DNA of 18,454 nucleotides, taken from assembly GCA_007121375.1 (NCBI GenBank), contig SKLX01000169.1:1-18454 (forward strand). Direction: 5' to 3'. This document shows, piece by piece, positions 6,851 through 14,476 of the stretch. Position 1 is the first letter of the stretch; each line of letters opens with the position of its first letter. This DNA is from Bacillota bacterium (GTDB lineage Bacteria > Bacillota > Dethiobacteria > SKNC01). The notes under the pieces are model-generated. The model was not told the DNA's origin and made no database searches. It saw only the letters and a list, made by a program, of their open reading frames with translations. A program made the translations under genes and the position numbers.

Positions 6851-8926
6851 ATGCCAAGAGAATTTGCGCTGGAAAAAGTAAGGAATATAGGGCTCATGGC
6901 CCATATTGATGCGGGTAAAACTACCACTACGGAACGGATTCTGTTCTATTCCGGTCGGGTTCACCGCCTGGGGGAAGTACACGATGGGGCGGCAACCATG
7001 GACTGGATGGTCCAGGAACAGGAACGAGGGATAACCATTACTTCTGCGGCTACTACTTGCTTATGGAAAGATTTCCGTGTTAATATAATTGACACACCAG
7101 GGCACGTGGACTTTACCGTAGAGGTGGAAAGGTCCCTGAGAATACTGGATGGGGCTATTGGTGTTTTCTGTGCTAAAGGAGGGGTTGAGCCTCAATCAGA
7201 AACTGTATGGCGCCAGGCTGAAAGGTATGGTGTTCCCCGTATAGCATATATTAATAAAATGGATATAATTGGTGCTGACTTTTTCAATGTGGTAGATATG
7301 ATGGAAAAAAGGTTAAAGGTTAATCCTGTGCCCGTTCAACTACCAATAGGAAAAGAAGATAACTTTTGGGGAATAGTAGACCTGGTTCGCTTGAAGGCCA
7401 TCATTTATGAAGAAGAACTGGGGATAAAAAGTGAAGAGCAGGAAATACCTGAAGATATGAAAGAACTGGCCCTGGAGTATCGGGAAAAATTATTAGAATC
7501 CCTGGCGGAATACAATGAAAACATTATGGATAAATACCTGGCAGGGGAAGACCTGCAGGAGAAAGAAATAAAAGAAGCTTTACGTGACGCTACTATTGAT
7601 ACCCACCTGATACCTGTTTTCTGCGGCTCTTCCTATAAAAATAAAGGAGTTCAGCCCTTATTGAATGGTGTTATAGATTACCTTCCTTCTCCGGCAGATA
7701 TAGACGCTGTTAAAGGATTCTTGCCTGATACGGAAGAGGAAACCTTCCGGAAGTATTCCGATGAAGAACCTTTTTCCGCCCTGGCCTTTAAGATTATGTC
7801 CGATCCTTATGTGGGCAAGTTAATCTTTATCAGGGTTTACTCGGGGCAGCTAAAGGCAGGGTCCTTTGTTTACAACTCTGGTAAAGACAAGAAGGAAAGG
7901 GTAGGTAGGATTTTAAGAATGCACGCTAACCACAGGGAAGAGGTTAAGGAGACAAGTACTGGGGATATCGTAGCTCTGGTAGGATTGCGTCAGGCAACTA
8001 CCGGGGATACCTTGTGTGACCCCAGTGCCCCTATAATCCTGGAGAACATTCAATTCCCGGAACCTGTTATCTCCGTGGCCATTGAGCCCAAGACCAAGGC
8101 CGACCAGGAAAAAATGGGTATTGCCCTTAACAAAATAGCCGAGGAAGATCCTACCTTTAAGACCCATACTGATGAAGATACTGGCCAAACCCTTATTTCC
8201 GGTATGGGAGAGCTACACCTGGAAATTATAGTTGATAGACTTCTCCGTGAATTCAATGTGGATGCTAGCGTAGGTAAGCCTCAAGTTTCCTATAAGGAAA
8301 CCATTAGAAACAGTGTCAAGGTGGAAGGAAAGTTTATCAAGCAGACGGGAGGCCGTGGTCAATACGGTCATGTCTGGCTTGAGCTTGAGCCCCTGGAGGA
8401 TGGAAAAGGTTATGAATTTGAAGATAAGACAGTGGGAGGAGTTATACCCAAGGATTTTGTACCGGCAGTAAACAGTGGAATTAAAGATGCTTTAAGCAAT
8501 GGACCCCTGGCCGGTTATCCTGTTATTGATGTTAAGGCAACCCTGGTTGATGGCTCCTACCATGATGTGGATTCTTCCGAAATAGCTTACAGAGTGGCCG
8601 CTTCCCAGGCCTTTAAAAAGGGAGTTATGAAGGCTACCCCCGTTCTCCTGGAGCCCGTCATGAAAGTTGAAGTTGTGGTTCCAGAAGAATATATGGGAGA
8701 CATCATGGGAGACGTTAACACCCGCAGGGGAAGGATTGAAGGTATGGAAGACAGGGCAGGAGCAAAGGTCATCGATGCTTATGTACCTCTGTCAGAAATG
8801 TTTGGCTATGCCACGGACCTTCGTTCTAAAACTCAGGGTAGAGGAACTTATTCCATGGAGTTTCACTCTTATGAAGAGGTTCCCAAAAGCCTGGCCCACA
8901 AAATTATTGAAAGGTACAGTGCTTAA
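6851..8926 (+). CDS. fusA: Elongation factor G
   Basis: EF-G is the GTPase that drives ribosomal translocation and, with RRF, ribosome recycling. It has 691 residues, the normal length, and an ATG start after a GAAAGGGGGG ribosome binding site. The GTPase motifs are AHIDAGKTT (17-25), RGIT (59-62), DTPGH (81-85, with the catalytic His at 85) and NKMD (135-138). F88, a known fusidic-acid contact in Staphylococcus, is unchanged. The later domains show SVGKPQVSYKETI, then the domain IV sequence TGGRGQYGHVW, and domain V with MGDIMGDVNTRRGRIEGM. Nothing is truncated. It lies in the standard str order between rpsG and tuf. Confidence 0.99.
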   Translation: MPREFALEKVRNIGLMAHIDAGKTTTTERILFYSGRVHRLGEVHDGAATMDWMVQEQERGITITSAATTCLWKDFRVNIIDTPGHVDFTVEVERSLRILDGAIGVFCAKGGVEPQSETVWRQAERYGVPRIAYINKMDIIGADFFNVVDMMEKRLKVNPVPVQLPIGKEDNFWGIVDLVRLKAIIYEEELGIKSEEQEIPEDMKELALEYREKLLESLAEYNENIMDKYLAGEDLQEKEIKEALRDATIDTHLIPVFCGSSYKNKGVQPLLNGVIDYLPSPADIDAVKGFLPDTEEETFRKYSDEEPFSALAFKIMSDPYVGKLIFIRVYSGQLKAGSFVYNSGKDKKERVGRILRMHANHREEVKETSTGDIVALVGLRQATTGDTLCDPSAPIILENIQFPEPVISVAIEPKTKADQEKMGIALNKIAEEDPTFKTHTDEDTGQTLISGMGELHLEIIVDRLLREFNVDASVGKPQVSYKETIRNSVKVEGKFIKQTGGRGQYGHVWLELEPLEDGKGYEFEDKTVGGVIPKDFVPAVNSGIKDALSNGPLAGYPVIDVKATLVDGSYHDVDSSEIAYRVAASQAFKKGVMKATPVLLEPVMKVEVVVPEEYMGDIMGDVNTRRGRIEGMEDRAGAKVIDAYVPLSEMFGYATDLRSKTQGRGTYSMEFHSYEEVPKSLAHKIIERYSA

Positions 8927-8955
8927 GGGTCTGGCCGGGGGATTTTCCCCCTTAA
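8923..8955 (+). terminator. GC-rich hairpin between fusA and tuf, with alternative pairing
   Basis: GGGGGA (8937-8942) can pair with TCCCCC (8946-8951) around a TTT loop. Alternatively TTAAGGG (8923-8929, which overlaps the fusA stop codon) can pair with CCCTTAA (8949-8955). The two pairings share bases 8949-8951 and so compete. The following sequence TTAATTTAAAT is only a weak T-tract. It may be a weak terminator or attenuator limiting read-through into tuf, or an RNA-processing or stability element. No good promoter was found after it. Confidence 0.5.
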
Positions 8956-8991
8956 TTTAAATATAACTTAAAATGCAGGAGGTATTAAAAA

Positions 8992-10194
8992 ATGGCAAAG
9001 GAAAAATTTGAAAGGAAAAAACCCCACGTTAATGTAGGTACTATCGGTCACGTTGACCACGGAAAAACTACCCTTACGGCAGCTATCACTTACTGCCTGG
9101 CCAATAGAGGGTATGCCCAGAAGACTAGCTTTGATGAAATCGATAAGGCTCCCGAAGAAAAGGAACGGGGGATAACCATTGCTACTGCCCACGTTGAATA
9201 TGAGACAGACAACCGCCACTATGCTCATGTAGACTGCCCCGGTCACGCTGACTACATCAAGAACATGATTACCGGTGCTGCCCAGATGGACGGTGCTATA
9301 CTGGTTGTTTCCGCGGCGGACGGCCCCATGCCCCAGACCCGGGAACATATCCTCCTAGCCCGCCAGGTGGGAGTTCCTAACATAATCGTATTTCTTAATA
9401 AAACGGATATGGTTGATGATGAAGAACTGATAGAACTGGTGGAAATGGAAGTAAGGGACCTGTTAAATGAATATGATTTCGACGGAGATGCAATTCCTAT
9501 CGTAAAGGGTTCTGCCTTAAAAGCCCTGGAATGCGGCTGTGGAACCACCGAATGTGACAAGTGTAATGTTGTCTGGGAGCTCATGAACGCCATCGATGAA
9601 CATATTCCGGCACCCAAGAGGGATATTGATAAGCCCTTCTTGATGCCCATTGAAGATGTGTTCACCATAACCGGTCGTGGTACCGTTACTACGGGTAGAG
9701 TAGAGCGGGGCATGGTTAAGGTTGGTGATGATGTGGAAATCGTTGGCTTTGATGAAAGGCCTAAAAAGACGGTAGTAACAGGAGTGGAAATGTTCCGCAA
9801 GATTATGGATGAAGCGGAAGCTGGAGATAATATTGGAACCCTTCTCCGGGGTATAGACCGGGAGGATGTGGAAAGGGGCCAGGTCCTGGCAAAGCCCGGA
9901 TCCATTAAACCCCATACCAGGTACCAGGCTGAAGTTTACGTCCTGAAGAAGGAAGAAGGTGGACGTCATACTCCCTTCTTCAATGGTTATCGTCCCCAGT
10001 TCTATTTTCGTACCACCGATGTTACCGGTGTTGTTACCCTGCCCGAAGGGGTAGAGATGATAATGCCCGGTGATAATGTGAACATGGATATAGAGCTTAT
10101 TACACCCATTGCTATCGAAGAAGGTTTGCGGTTTGCTATCCGGGAAGGTGGCAGGACGGTAGCGTCAGGTGTAGTTACAGGCATAGAAAAGTAA
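8992..10194 (+). CDS. tuf: Elongation factor Tu
   Basis: EF-Tu delivers aminoacyl-tRNA to the ribosomal A site as a GTP complex. It has 400 residues, an ATG start and an AGGAGGT ribosome binding site. The GTPase motifs are GHVDHGKT (19-26), RGITIATAHVEYET (59-72), DCPGH (81-85, with the catalytic His at 85) and NKTD (136-139). Domains 2 and 3 show the usual GRGTVTTGRVERG, then NGYRPQFYFRTTDVTG and a GRTVASGVVTGI end. Between SALKALE and the IDEHIP segment lies C181, C183, C188 and C191, in the pattern CxCx4CxxC, where E. coli EF-Tu has an acidic loop without cysteines. This looks like a metal-binding loop at the end of the G domain. It is the last gene of the str block. Confidence 0.99.
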   Translation: MAKEKFERKKPHVNVGTIGHVDHGKTTLTAAITYCLANRGYAQKTSFDEIDKAPEEKERGITIATAHVEYETDNRHYAHVDCPGHADYIKNMITGAAQMDGAILVVSAADGPMPQTREHILLARQVGVPNIIVFLNKTDMVDDEELIELVEMEVRDLLNEYDFDGDAIPIVKGSALKALECGCGTTECDKCNVVWELMNAIDEHIPAPKRDIDKPFLMPIEDVFTITGRGTVTTGRVERGMVKVGDDVEIVGFDERPKKTVVTGVEMFRKIMDEAEAGDNIGTLLRGIDREDVERGQVLAKPGSIKPHTRYQAEVYVLKKEEGGRHTPFFNGYRPQFYFRTTDVTGVVTLPEGVEMIMPGDNVNMDIELITPIAIEEGLRFAIREGGRTVASGVVTGIEK

Positions 10195-10313
10195 TATAGA
10201 TAAAAATTAAGCCCATAAAAATAAGGCTATGAAGTAAAAGGTTGCCAGTCCATGAATGGGCCGGGGAATTTTTATGGAGCATGTCCGTTAATCGGGCGCT
10301 AAGGAGGGAAAGT
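10195..10313 (+). promoter_or_regulatory. S10 operon leader with two small hairpins
   Basis: This is the longest non-coding gap in the window, 119 bases. GTCCA (10248-10252) pairs with TGGGC (10257-10261) around TGAA, and CC (10245-10246) can extend the stem to GG (10263-10264) past a mismatch. A second hairpin has AGC (10278-10280), a two-base bulge, then GTCCG (10283-10287) pairing with CGGGC (10293-10297) and GCT (10298-10300). It ends directly before the rpsJ ribosome binding site. Both stems share a GTCC/GGGC core with a T-G pair. No convincing -35/-10 pair and no terminator T-tract were found. A leader controlling the S10 operon is possible but inferred. Confidence 0.4.
10301..10308 (+). 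promoter_or_regulatory. Ribosome binding site deciding the rpsJ start
   Basis: AAGGAGGG lies five bases before ATG 10314. It fixes the start there, rather than at the in-frame TTG 10242, which would add 24 residues not typical of S10. Confidence 0.85.
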
Positions 10314-10622
10314 ATGTCCAAGCAAAAAATAAGAATCAGGCTAAAAGCCTTTGATCATAATATTTTAGACCAGTCGGCAGGCAAAATTGTAGAAACTGCC
10401 AGGAAGACAGGGGCTGCTGTTTCGGGGCCTGTTCCTCTACCTACGGAAAAAAATATTTATACCGTTATTCGTGCTCCCCACAAATATAAGGATTCCCGCG
10501 AGCAGTTTGAAATGCGCACCCATAAAAGGCTCATTGATATTTTAGAACCCAACCCCAGTACCATTGACGCCTTGATGCGCCTTGATCTGCCCGCTGGAGT
10601 AGACATTGAGATAAAGCTGTAA
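10314..10622 (+). CDS. rpsJ: 30S ribosomal protein S10
   Basis: S10 belongs to the 30S head and, as NusE, also takes part in transcription antitermination with NusB. The chosen ATG gives 102 residues, the standard family length, beginning MSKQKIRIRLKAFDHNILD. The reading frame is open further upstream to a TTG at 10242, but that region has no ribosome binding site and encodes sequence foreign to S10. Family blocks are VSGPVPLPTEK, FEMRTHKRLIDI and the C-terminal LPAGVDIEIKL. It is the first gene of the S10-spc block, 119 bases after tuf and 33 bases before rplC. Confidence 0.98.
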   Translation: MSKQKIRIRLKAFDHNILDQSAGKIVETARKTGAAVSGPVPLPTEKNIYTVIRAPHKYKDSREQFEMRTHKRLIDILEPNPSTIDALMRLDLPAGVDIEIKL

Positions 10623-10640
10623 TTATATTTAATTACCCGC

Positions 10641-10650
10641 GGGGAGGTGG
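10641..10650 (+). promoter_or_regulatory. Ribosome binding site deciding the rplC start
   Basis: GGGGAGGTGG precedes TTG 10656 by five bases. A GTG at 10647 inside this sequence is in frame with rplC but would place the start within its own ribosome binding site. Confidence 0.8.
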
Positions 10651-10655
10651 AAAAA

Positions 10656-11306
10656 TTGGAAAAAACTATATTAGGCAGAAAAATTGGAATGACCCAGGTA
10701 TACGACGGACAGGGAAACCTTATACCGGTAACGGTGGTTAAAGCAGGACCCTGCACGATTATTCAAAAGAAAGACCAGGAAAAGGATGGGTATGAGGCCT
10801 TGCAGGTTGGCTTTGAAGAGCAAAAGGAAAAAAGGCTTAACAAGCCGGCTTTAGGGCACTTTAAGAAAGCCCAGGTTTCCCCCAAGCGTTTTGTCAAGGA
10901 AATACCCGTGACCAGTACAGAAGAATACCAGGTGGGTCAGGAAATAAAGGTTGATATTTTCAACGAAGGGGACTTTATTGATGTAACAGGTATTTCTAAA
11001 GGAAGAGGTTTTGCCGGTTCTATCAAAAGACACGGTCAAAGCCGGGGGCCCAAAACCCATGGATCCCACTATCACAGGGGTCCCGGATCCTTAGGCTCTG
11101 TGGACGCAGCCCGGGTTTTTAAAGGCCGTCCTCTGCCCGGTAGAATGGGTGCTGATAGAGTAACGGTGCAAAAGCTCCAGGTAGTTCAAGTACTGCCGGA
11201 AAAGGATGTTATCCTGGTTAAAGGGCCTGTGCCCGGGAACAAAAAGGGGCTGCTGGTCATAAAGGAATCCATTAAAGGCGGCAAAGAAAAGGCAGCTTCG
11301 AAGTAG
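10656..11306 (+). CDS. rplC: 50S ribosomal protein L3
   Basis: L3 binds 23S rRNA early in assembly and reaches close to the peptidyl transferase centre. The TTG start gives 216 residues beginning MEKTILGRKIGMTQVYDG, the normal family N-terminus. A start at GTG 10647 would add three residues made from the ribosome binding site and is rejected. The long central loop is present, with GRGFAGSIKRHGQSRGPKTHG followed by the conserved YHRGPGSLGS and VFKGRPLPGRMGADRVTVQ. The C-terminal end is lysine-rich. rplD follows after 15 bases in the canonical S10 operon order. Confidence 0.98.
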   Translation: MEKTILGRKIGMTQVYDGQGNLIPVTVVKAGPCTIIQKKDQEKDGYEALQVGFEEQKEKRLNKPALGHFKKAQVSPKRFVKEIPVTSTEEYQVGQEIKVDIFNEGDFIDVTGISKGRGFAGSIKRHGQSRGPKTHGSHYHRGPGSLGSVDAARVFKGRPLPGRMGADRVTVQKLQVVQVLPEKDVILVKGPVPGNKKGLLVIKESIKGGKEKAASK

Positions 11307-11321
11307 GAAAGGAGGAAAAAC

Positions 11322-11945
11322 ATGCCTAAGACTTCTTTATACGATACGGAAGGGAATCAAGTTGGAGAAGTAGACTTGAGTCCGGATATATTTGATGTTA
11401 AAGTAAATGAAGCCCTGATGCACGACGTGGTCCTCATGCAGCTGGCCAGGGGACGCCGGGGTACTGCTTCTACCAAGTCAAGGGGAGAAGTTCGGGGTGG
11501 AGGGCGTAAACCCTGGCGCCAAAAGGGGACCGGTAGAGCCCGCCATGGAACTATTCGTTCACCCCTTTGGGTAGGCGGAAGCATTACCTTTGGGCCAAAA
11601 CCCCGAAGCTTTGCTTTTAGTATCCCTAAAAAGGCTAAAAGACATGCCATTAAATCTGCTTTAACTTCTAAGGTAAAAGCAGGTTCCTTAAAGGTTGTAG
11701 ATAACCTGTCCATGGAGGAGCCCAAAACCAGGGAGATGTTTAGGATATTAAATAACCTTAACTCTGGGAAGAAAGTTTTGCTGGTAACTTCAGGTCAGGA
11801 TACTAATATAGTAAAGTCTGCTCGAAACATTCCTGGTGTAAAAACCCTTCCTGCTTATAAACTTAATGTTTATGATATTTTAAACTGTGAAAACATGATT
11901 CTTACTAAAGAGGCACTGGACAGGGCAGAGGAGGTGTTTGCCTGA
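11322..11945 (+). CDS. rplD: 50S ribosomal protein L4
   Basis: L4 lines the nascent-peptide exit tunnel. In E. coli it also represses the S10 operon. It has 207 residues, the normal size, with an ATG start after AAAGGAGG. The basic tunnel loop is clear, including RGEVRGGGRKPWRQKGTGRA and HGTIRSPLWVGG, followed by FGPKPRSFAFSIPKKAKR. The C-terminal half forms the globular domain ending in EALDRAEEVFA. Its TGA stop shares one base with the ATG of rplW, so translation of the two is probably coupled. Whether L4 regulates the operon here is not shown by the sequence. Confidence 0.98.
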   Translation: MPKTSLYDTEGNQVGEVDLSPDIFDVKVNEALMHDVVLMQLARGRRGTASTKSRGEVRGGGRKPWRQKGTGRARHGTIRSPLWVGGSITFGPKPRSFAFSIPKKAKRHAIKSALTSKVKAGSLKVVDNLSMEEPKTREMFRILNNLNSGKKVLLVTSGQDTNIVKSARNIPGVKTLPAYKLNVYDILNCENMILTKEALDRAEEVFA

Positions 11946-12235
11946 TGAAAGATCCCAGGGATATAATCATAAAACCCATAATAACGGAAAAAAGTACCCG
12001 GATAATGGAAGAAAATAAGTATGCATTTATGGTAAGTTTAAAAGCAAATAAAATTGAAATTAAAAAAGCTCTGGAGGAAATATTTGGGGTTAAGGTTAAA
12101 TCGGTAAATACCATGCGGGTTAAGGGAAAGCCTAAAAGAATGGGCATGTATACCGGTTATACTTCTGATTGGAAAAAGGCTATTGTTACCCTTCACCAGG
12201 ACAGCAAGCCTATTGAAATTTTCGAAGGCCTGTAA
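11945..12235 (+). CDS. rplW: 50S ribosomal protein L23
   Basis: L23 sits at the exit-tunnel mouth and is the main docking site for trigger factor and SRP. The protein has 96 residues, the family norm, beginning MKDPRDIIIKPIITEKSTRI. The conserved block NKIEIKKALEEIFGVKVKSV is followed by RVKGKPKRMG. The start ATG overlaps the rplD stop by one base (TGATG). The ribosome binding site GGAGGTG lies inside the end of rplD, about 10 bases upstream. The C-terminus ends with the typical KKAIVTLHQDSKPIEIFEGL. rplB follows after 51 bases. Confidence 0.98.
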   Translation: MKDPRDIIIKPIITEKSTRIMEENKYAFMVSLKANKIEIKKALEEIFGVKVKSVNTMRVKGKPKRMGMYTGYTSDWKKAIVTLHQDSKPIEIFEGL

Positions 12236-12286
12236 GGGTCTTCCTTATTGTTTCATTTATAACGTTAGTTAAAAGGAGGGAAAAAG

Positions 12287-13123
12287 ATGGCTATAAAAAA
12301 ATTCAATCCAACTTCTTCGGGCATAAGGCATATGACTGTTTCCGACTTTGGTGAAATAACCACCGACGAAGAGGAAAAATCCCTCACCGCTCCTCTTAAA
12401 AAGAAGTCAGGTAGAAATACCGCCGGTCGCATTACGATTAGACACAAGGGAGGCGGTCACAAGCGGAAGTACCGGATAATTGACTTTAAGCGGGATAAGG
12501 ATGGGATTCCTGCCAGGGTGGCACAGATAGAGTATGATCCAAATCGTTCGGCCAACATTGCCCTCCTGCATTATGCCGACGGGGAAAAGAGGTATATCCT
12601 GGCCCCTGTAGGCCTTAAAGTAGGAATGACGGTAATGTCAGGAACCGAGTCAGAGATTCAACCGGGTAATGCCCTGTCCCTGCGTAATATACCCGTAGGC
12701 GCTGTTATTCATAATATAGAAATGAAAAAAGGGAGAGGTGCCCAGATAGTTCGATCTGCTGGTACGGCAGCACAGCTTATGGCCAAGGAAGGAACCTATG
12801 CCCATGTTCGGTTACCTTCAGGGGAAGTAAGGCTTATTCCTATAGATTGTAAGGCAACCCTGGGCCAGGTAGGTAATGTGGAGCACGAAAATATTACCAT
12901 AGGTAAAGCAGGCCGGTCCCGGTGGTTGGGGATAAGGCCCACTGTCAGAGGTGTGGTCATGAATCCGGCTGACCATCCCCACGGGGGCGGAGAAGGAAAG
13001 GCACCTGTTGGCAGAAAGAGTCCTATTACTCCCTGGGGTAAGCCTACTATAGGTTATAAAACCCGTAAGAAGAAGAAGGATTCGGATAAGTATATTATTA
13101 AAAGTAAAAAGCGTAAGAAATAG
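12287..13123 (+). CDS. rplB: 50S ribosomal protein L2
   Basis: L2 is among the most conserved 50S proteins and is needed for subunit joining and peptidyl transferase activity. It has 278 residues, close to the 276 usual in Bacillus, with an ATG start after AAAAGGAGGG. Visible blocks are MTVSDFGEITTDEEEKSLTA, the RNA-binding RHKGGGHKRKYRIIDFKRDK and DPNRSANIALLHYADGEKRY. The C-terminal NPADHPHGGGEGK (226-238) contains the conserved histidine region studied in E. coli as H229. The tail is lysine/arginine-rich, as usual. It lies 51 bases after rplW and 24 before rpsS. Confidence 0.99.
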   Translation: MAIKKFNPTSSGIRHMTVSDFGEITTDEEEKSLTAPLKKKSGRNTAGRITIRHKGGGHKRKYRIIDFKRDKDGIPARVAQIEYDPNRSANIALLHYADGEKRYILAPVGLKVGMTVMSGTESEIQPGNALSLRNIPVGAVIHNIEMKKGRGAQIVRSAGTAAQLMAKEGTYAHVRLPSGEVRLIPIDCKATLGQVGNVEHENITIGKAGRSRWLGIRPTVRGVVMNPADHPHGGGEGKAPVGRKSPITPWGKPTIGYKTRKKKKDSDKYIIKSKKRKK

Positions 13124-13147
13124 CGGTTAGAAGGGAGGTTAGAAATA

Positions 13148-13432
13148 TTGGGTAGATCCTTAAAAAAAGGCCCTTATATAGATTCAAAACTGTTAAAAAG
13201 GATTGAGGAAATGAATGAGTCGGGGAAAAAACGGGTAATAAAAACCTGGTCAAGGCGTTCTACCATATTTCCCGAAATGGTAGGCCATACCATTGCCGTC
13301 CATGACGGTCGCAAGCATGTCCCTATATTTATCACCGAGGATATGGTAGGCCACAAACTAGGAGAATTTGCCCCGACCAGGACTTTTAGGGGCCACGGAC
13401 ATCACACCGAAAGATCGTCATCGCTGAAGTAA
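13148..13432 (+). CDS. rpsS: 30S ribosomal protein S19
   Basis: S19 is part of the 30S head, next to S13, and contacts the large subunit through bridge B1a. The protein has 94 residues. It starts at TTG after AAGGGAGGT, beginning MGRSLKKGPYIDSKLLKRI. The family blocks KTWSRRSTIFPEMVGHTIAV, then DGRKHVPIFITEDMVGHKLG, and EFAPTRTFRGH are all present. It keeps the canonical place between rplB and rplV, with gaps of 24 bases on both sides. Confidence 0.98.
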   Translation: MGRSLKKGPYIDSKLLKRIEEMNESGKKRVIKTWSRRSTIFPEMVGHTIAVHDGRKHVPIFITEDMVGHKLGEFAPTRTFRGHGHHTERSSSLK

Positions 13433-13441
13433 CCTTTTTGA

Positions 13442-13449
13442 GGGGAGGT
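13442..13449 (+). promoter_or_regulatory. Ribosome binding site deciding the rplV start
   Basis: GGGGAGGT lies seven bases before ATG 13457 but only one base before the in-frame ATG 13451. Spacing therefore favours 13457. Confidence 0.75.
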
Positions 13450-13456
13450 AATGGAT

Positions 13457-13795
13457 ATGGAAGCTAAAGCAGTTGCCCGATATGTAAGGATTGCTCCCAG
13501 GAAAGCCCGTCTGGTTGCAGATTTAATACGGGGGAAGGATATACAAAGTGCCCTTTCTACCTTAAAATTCACTCCTACCAAAGGGTCAAAAATATTAGAG
13601 AAGGTTTTAAATTCAGCTATTGCTAATGCGGAGCATAACTACGATATGGATGTTAATGAGCTTTATATTGCTAAAGCTTATGTAGATGAAGGTCCTACCC
13701 TGAAACGTTGGCGGGCTAAAGCCATGGGCCGGGTAGGAAGAATCAGAAAAAGAACAAGTCATATAACAATAATTCTTAAAGAAAGGGAGGGATAG
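13457..13795 (+). CDS. rplV: 50S ribosomal protein L22
   Basis: L22 spans the large subunit and lines the exit tunnel with a long beta-hairpin, a site of some macrolide resistance. The start at 13457 gives 112 residues beginning MEAKAVARYVRIAPRKARLV, the usual N-terminus. An in-frame ATG two codons upstream (13451) sits almost against the ribosome binding site and is less likely. The hairpin region GPTLKRWRAKAMGRVGRIRK is complete, with no insertion or deletion apparent. The TAG stop is six bases before rpsC, whose ribosome binding site lies inside the end of this gene, suggesting coupled translation. Confidence 0.97.
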   Translation: MEAKAVARYVRIAPRKARLVADLIRGKDIQSALSTLKFTPTKGSKILEKVLNSAIANAEHNYDMDVNELYIAKAYVDEGPTLKRWRAKAMGRVGRIRKRTSHITIILKEREG

Positions 13796-13801
13796 ATAAA
13801 A

Positions 13802-14443
13802 GTGGGTCAAAAGATTCATCCCTTAGGGATGCGAATTGGCGTTATCCGAGACTGGGACGCCAAATGGTTTGCCAAGAAAAACTATGCTGAACTATTACAT
13901 GAAGACTTAGCTATAAGAGAATTCTTAACCAAAAAACTAAGTGAAGCTTCTGTTTCCAAGGTGGAGATTGAAAGGGCTGCCAACAGGGTGAGAGTAACTG
14001 TTCACACAGCCAAGCCCGGTATGGTAATTGGTAGAGGTGGTTCTGGAGTAGAGGAGCTGAGAAAGAACCTGGAAAAGTTAACAGGAAAACAGGTTCATGT
14101 AAATATACTGGAAATAAAAGTGCCCGAACTGGATTCTCAGCTGGTTGCCAATAATGTAGCTTCCCAGCTGGTAAGAAGAATTGCTTTTAGAAGAGCCATG
14201 AAACAAACCATAAATAGAACCATGAAGACAGGAGCTAAAGGTATAAAGATTACCTGCAGCGGCCGGCTGGGTGGAGCTGAGATTGCCCGGACGGAGACCT
14301 ATCATGAAGGGACAGTTCCCCTGCAGACCTTGAGGGCTGATATAGATTATGGTTTTGCTGAAGCCGATACTACTTACGGTAAAATCGGAGTAAAAGTATG
14401 GATATATAAGGGTGAAGTACTCCCCGAGGCCAGAAAAGAATAG
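13802..14443 (+). CDS. rpsC: 30S ribosomal protein S3
   Basis: S3 lies at the mRNA entry channel and contributes to ribosomal helicase activity with S4 and S5. It has 213 residues, near the Bacillus size of about 218. The start is GTG, giving MGQKIHPLGMRIGVIRDWDA. The ribosome binding site AGGGAGG is within the last codons of rplV. The KH-domain GxxG motif is GMVIGRGG at 73-80. The C-terminal domain shows KITCSGRLGGAEIARTE and YGKIGVKVWIYKGEVLPE. All expected parts are present. rplP follows after 33 bases. Confidence 0.98.
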   Translation: MGQKIHPLGMRIGVIRDWDAKWFAKKNYAELLHEDLAIREFLTKKLSEASVSKVEIERAANRVRVTVHTAKPGMVIGRGGSGVEELRKNLEKLTGKQVHVNILEIKVPELDSQLVANNVASQLVRRIAFRRAMKQTINRTMKTGAKGIKITCSGRLGGAEIARTETYHEGTVPLQTLRADIDYGFAEADTTYGKIGVKVWIYKGEVLPEARKE

Positions 14444-14476
14444 ACAAAAGAGTTGAAAGGAAAGGGGCGAGTCAGG

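Noticed and set aside
8667..8960. Alternative-frame open frame over the fusA end
   Set aside because: Shadow of EF-G domain V; it would read through the hairpin before tuf and shows no family resemblance.
8956..8991. Possible separate tuf promoter (TATAAC at 8962)
   Set aside because: I recall a tuf promoter between fusA and tuf in Bacillus, but here no -35-like hexamer lies 16 to 18 bases upstream of any A/T-rich -10 candidate.
9252..9905. Long open frame (217 codons) on the minus strand within tuf
   Set aside because: It lies entirely inside tuf, reads as a low-complexity Ser/Thr/Pro/Ile-rich product with no recognisable family, and is explained by the codon bias of the real gene.
10242..10276. 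Promoter for the S10 operon starting with TTGCCA at 10242
   Set aside because: No acceptable -10 hexamer 16 to 18 bases downstream; the nearest A/T-rich stretch is at about 23 bases.
10242..10313. N-terminal extension of S10 by 24 residues from TTG 10242
   Set aside because: No ribosome binding site before it, the extra residues are not S10-like, and a strong AAGGAGGG sits just before ATG 10314.
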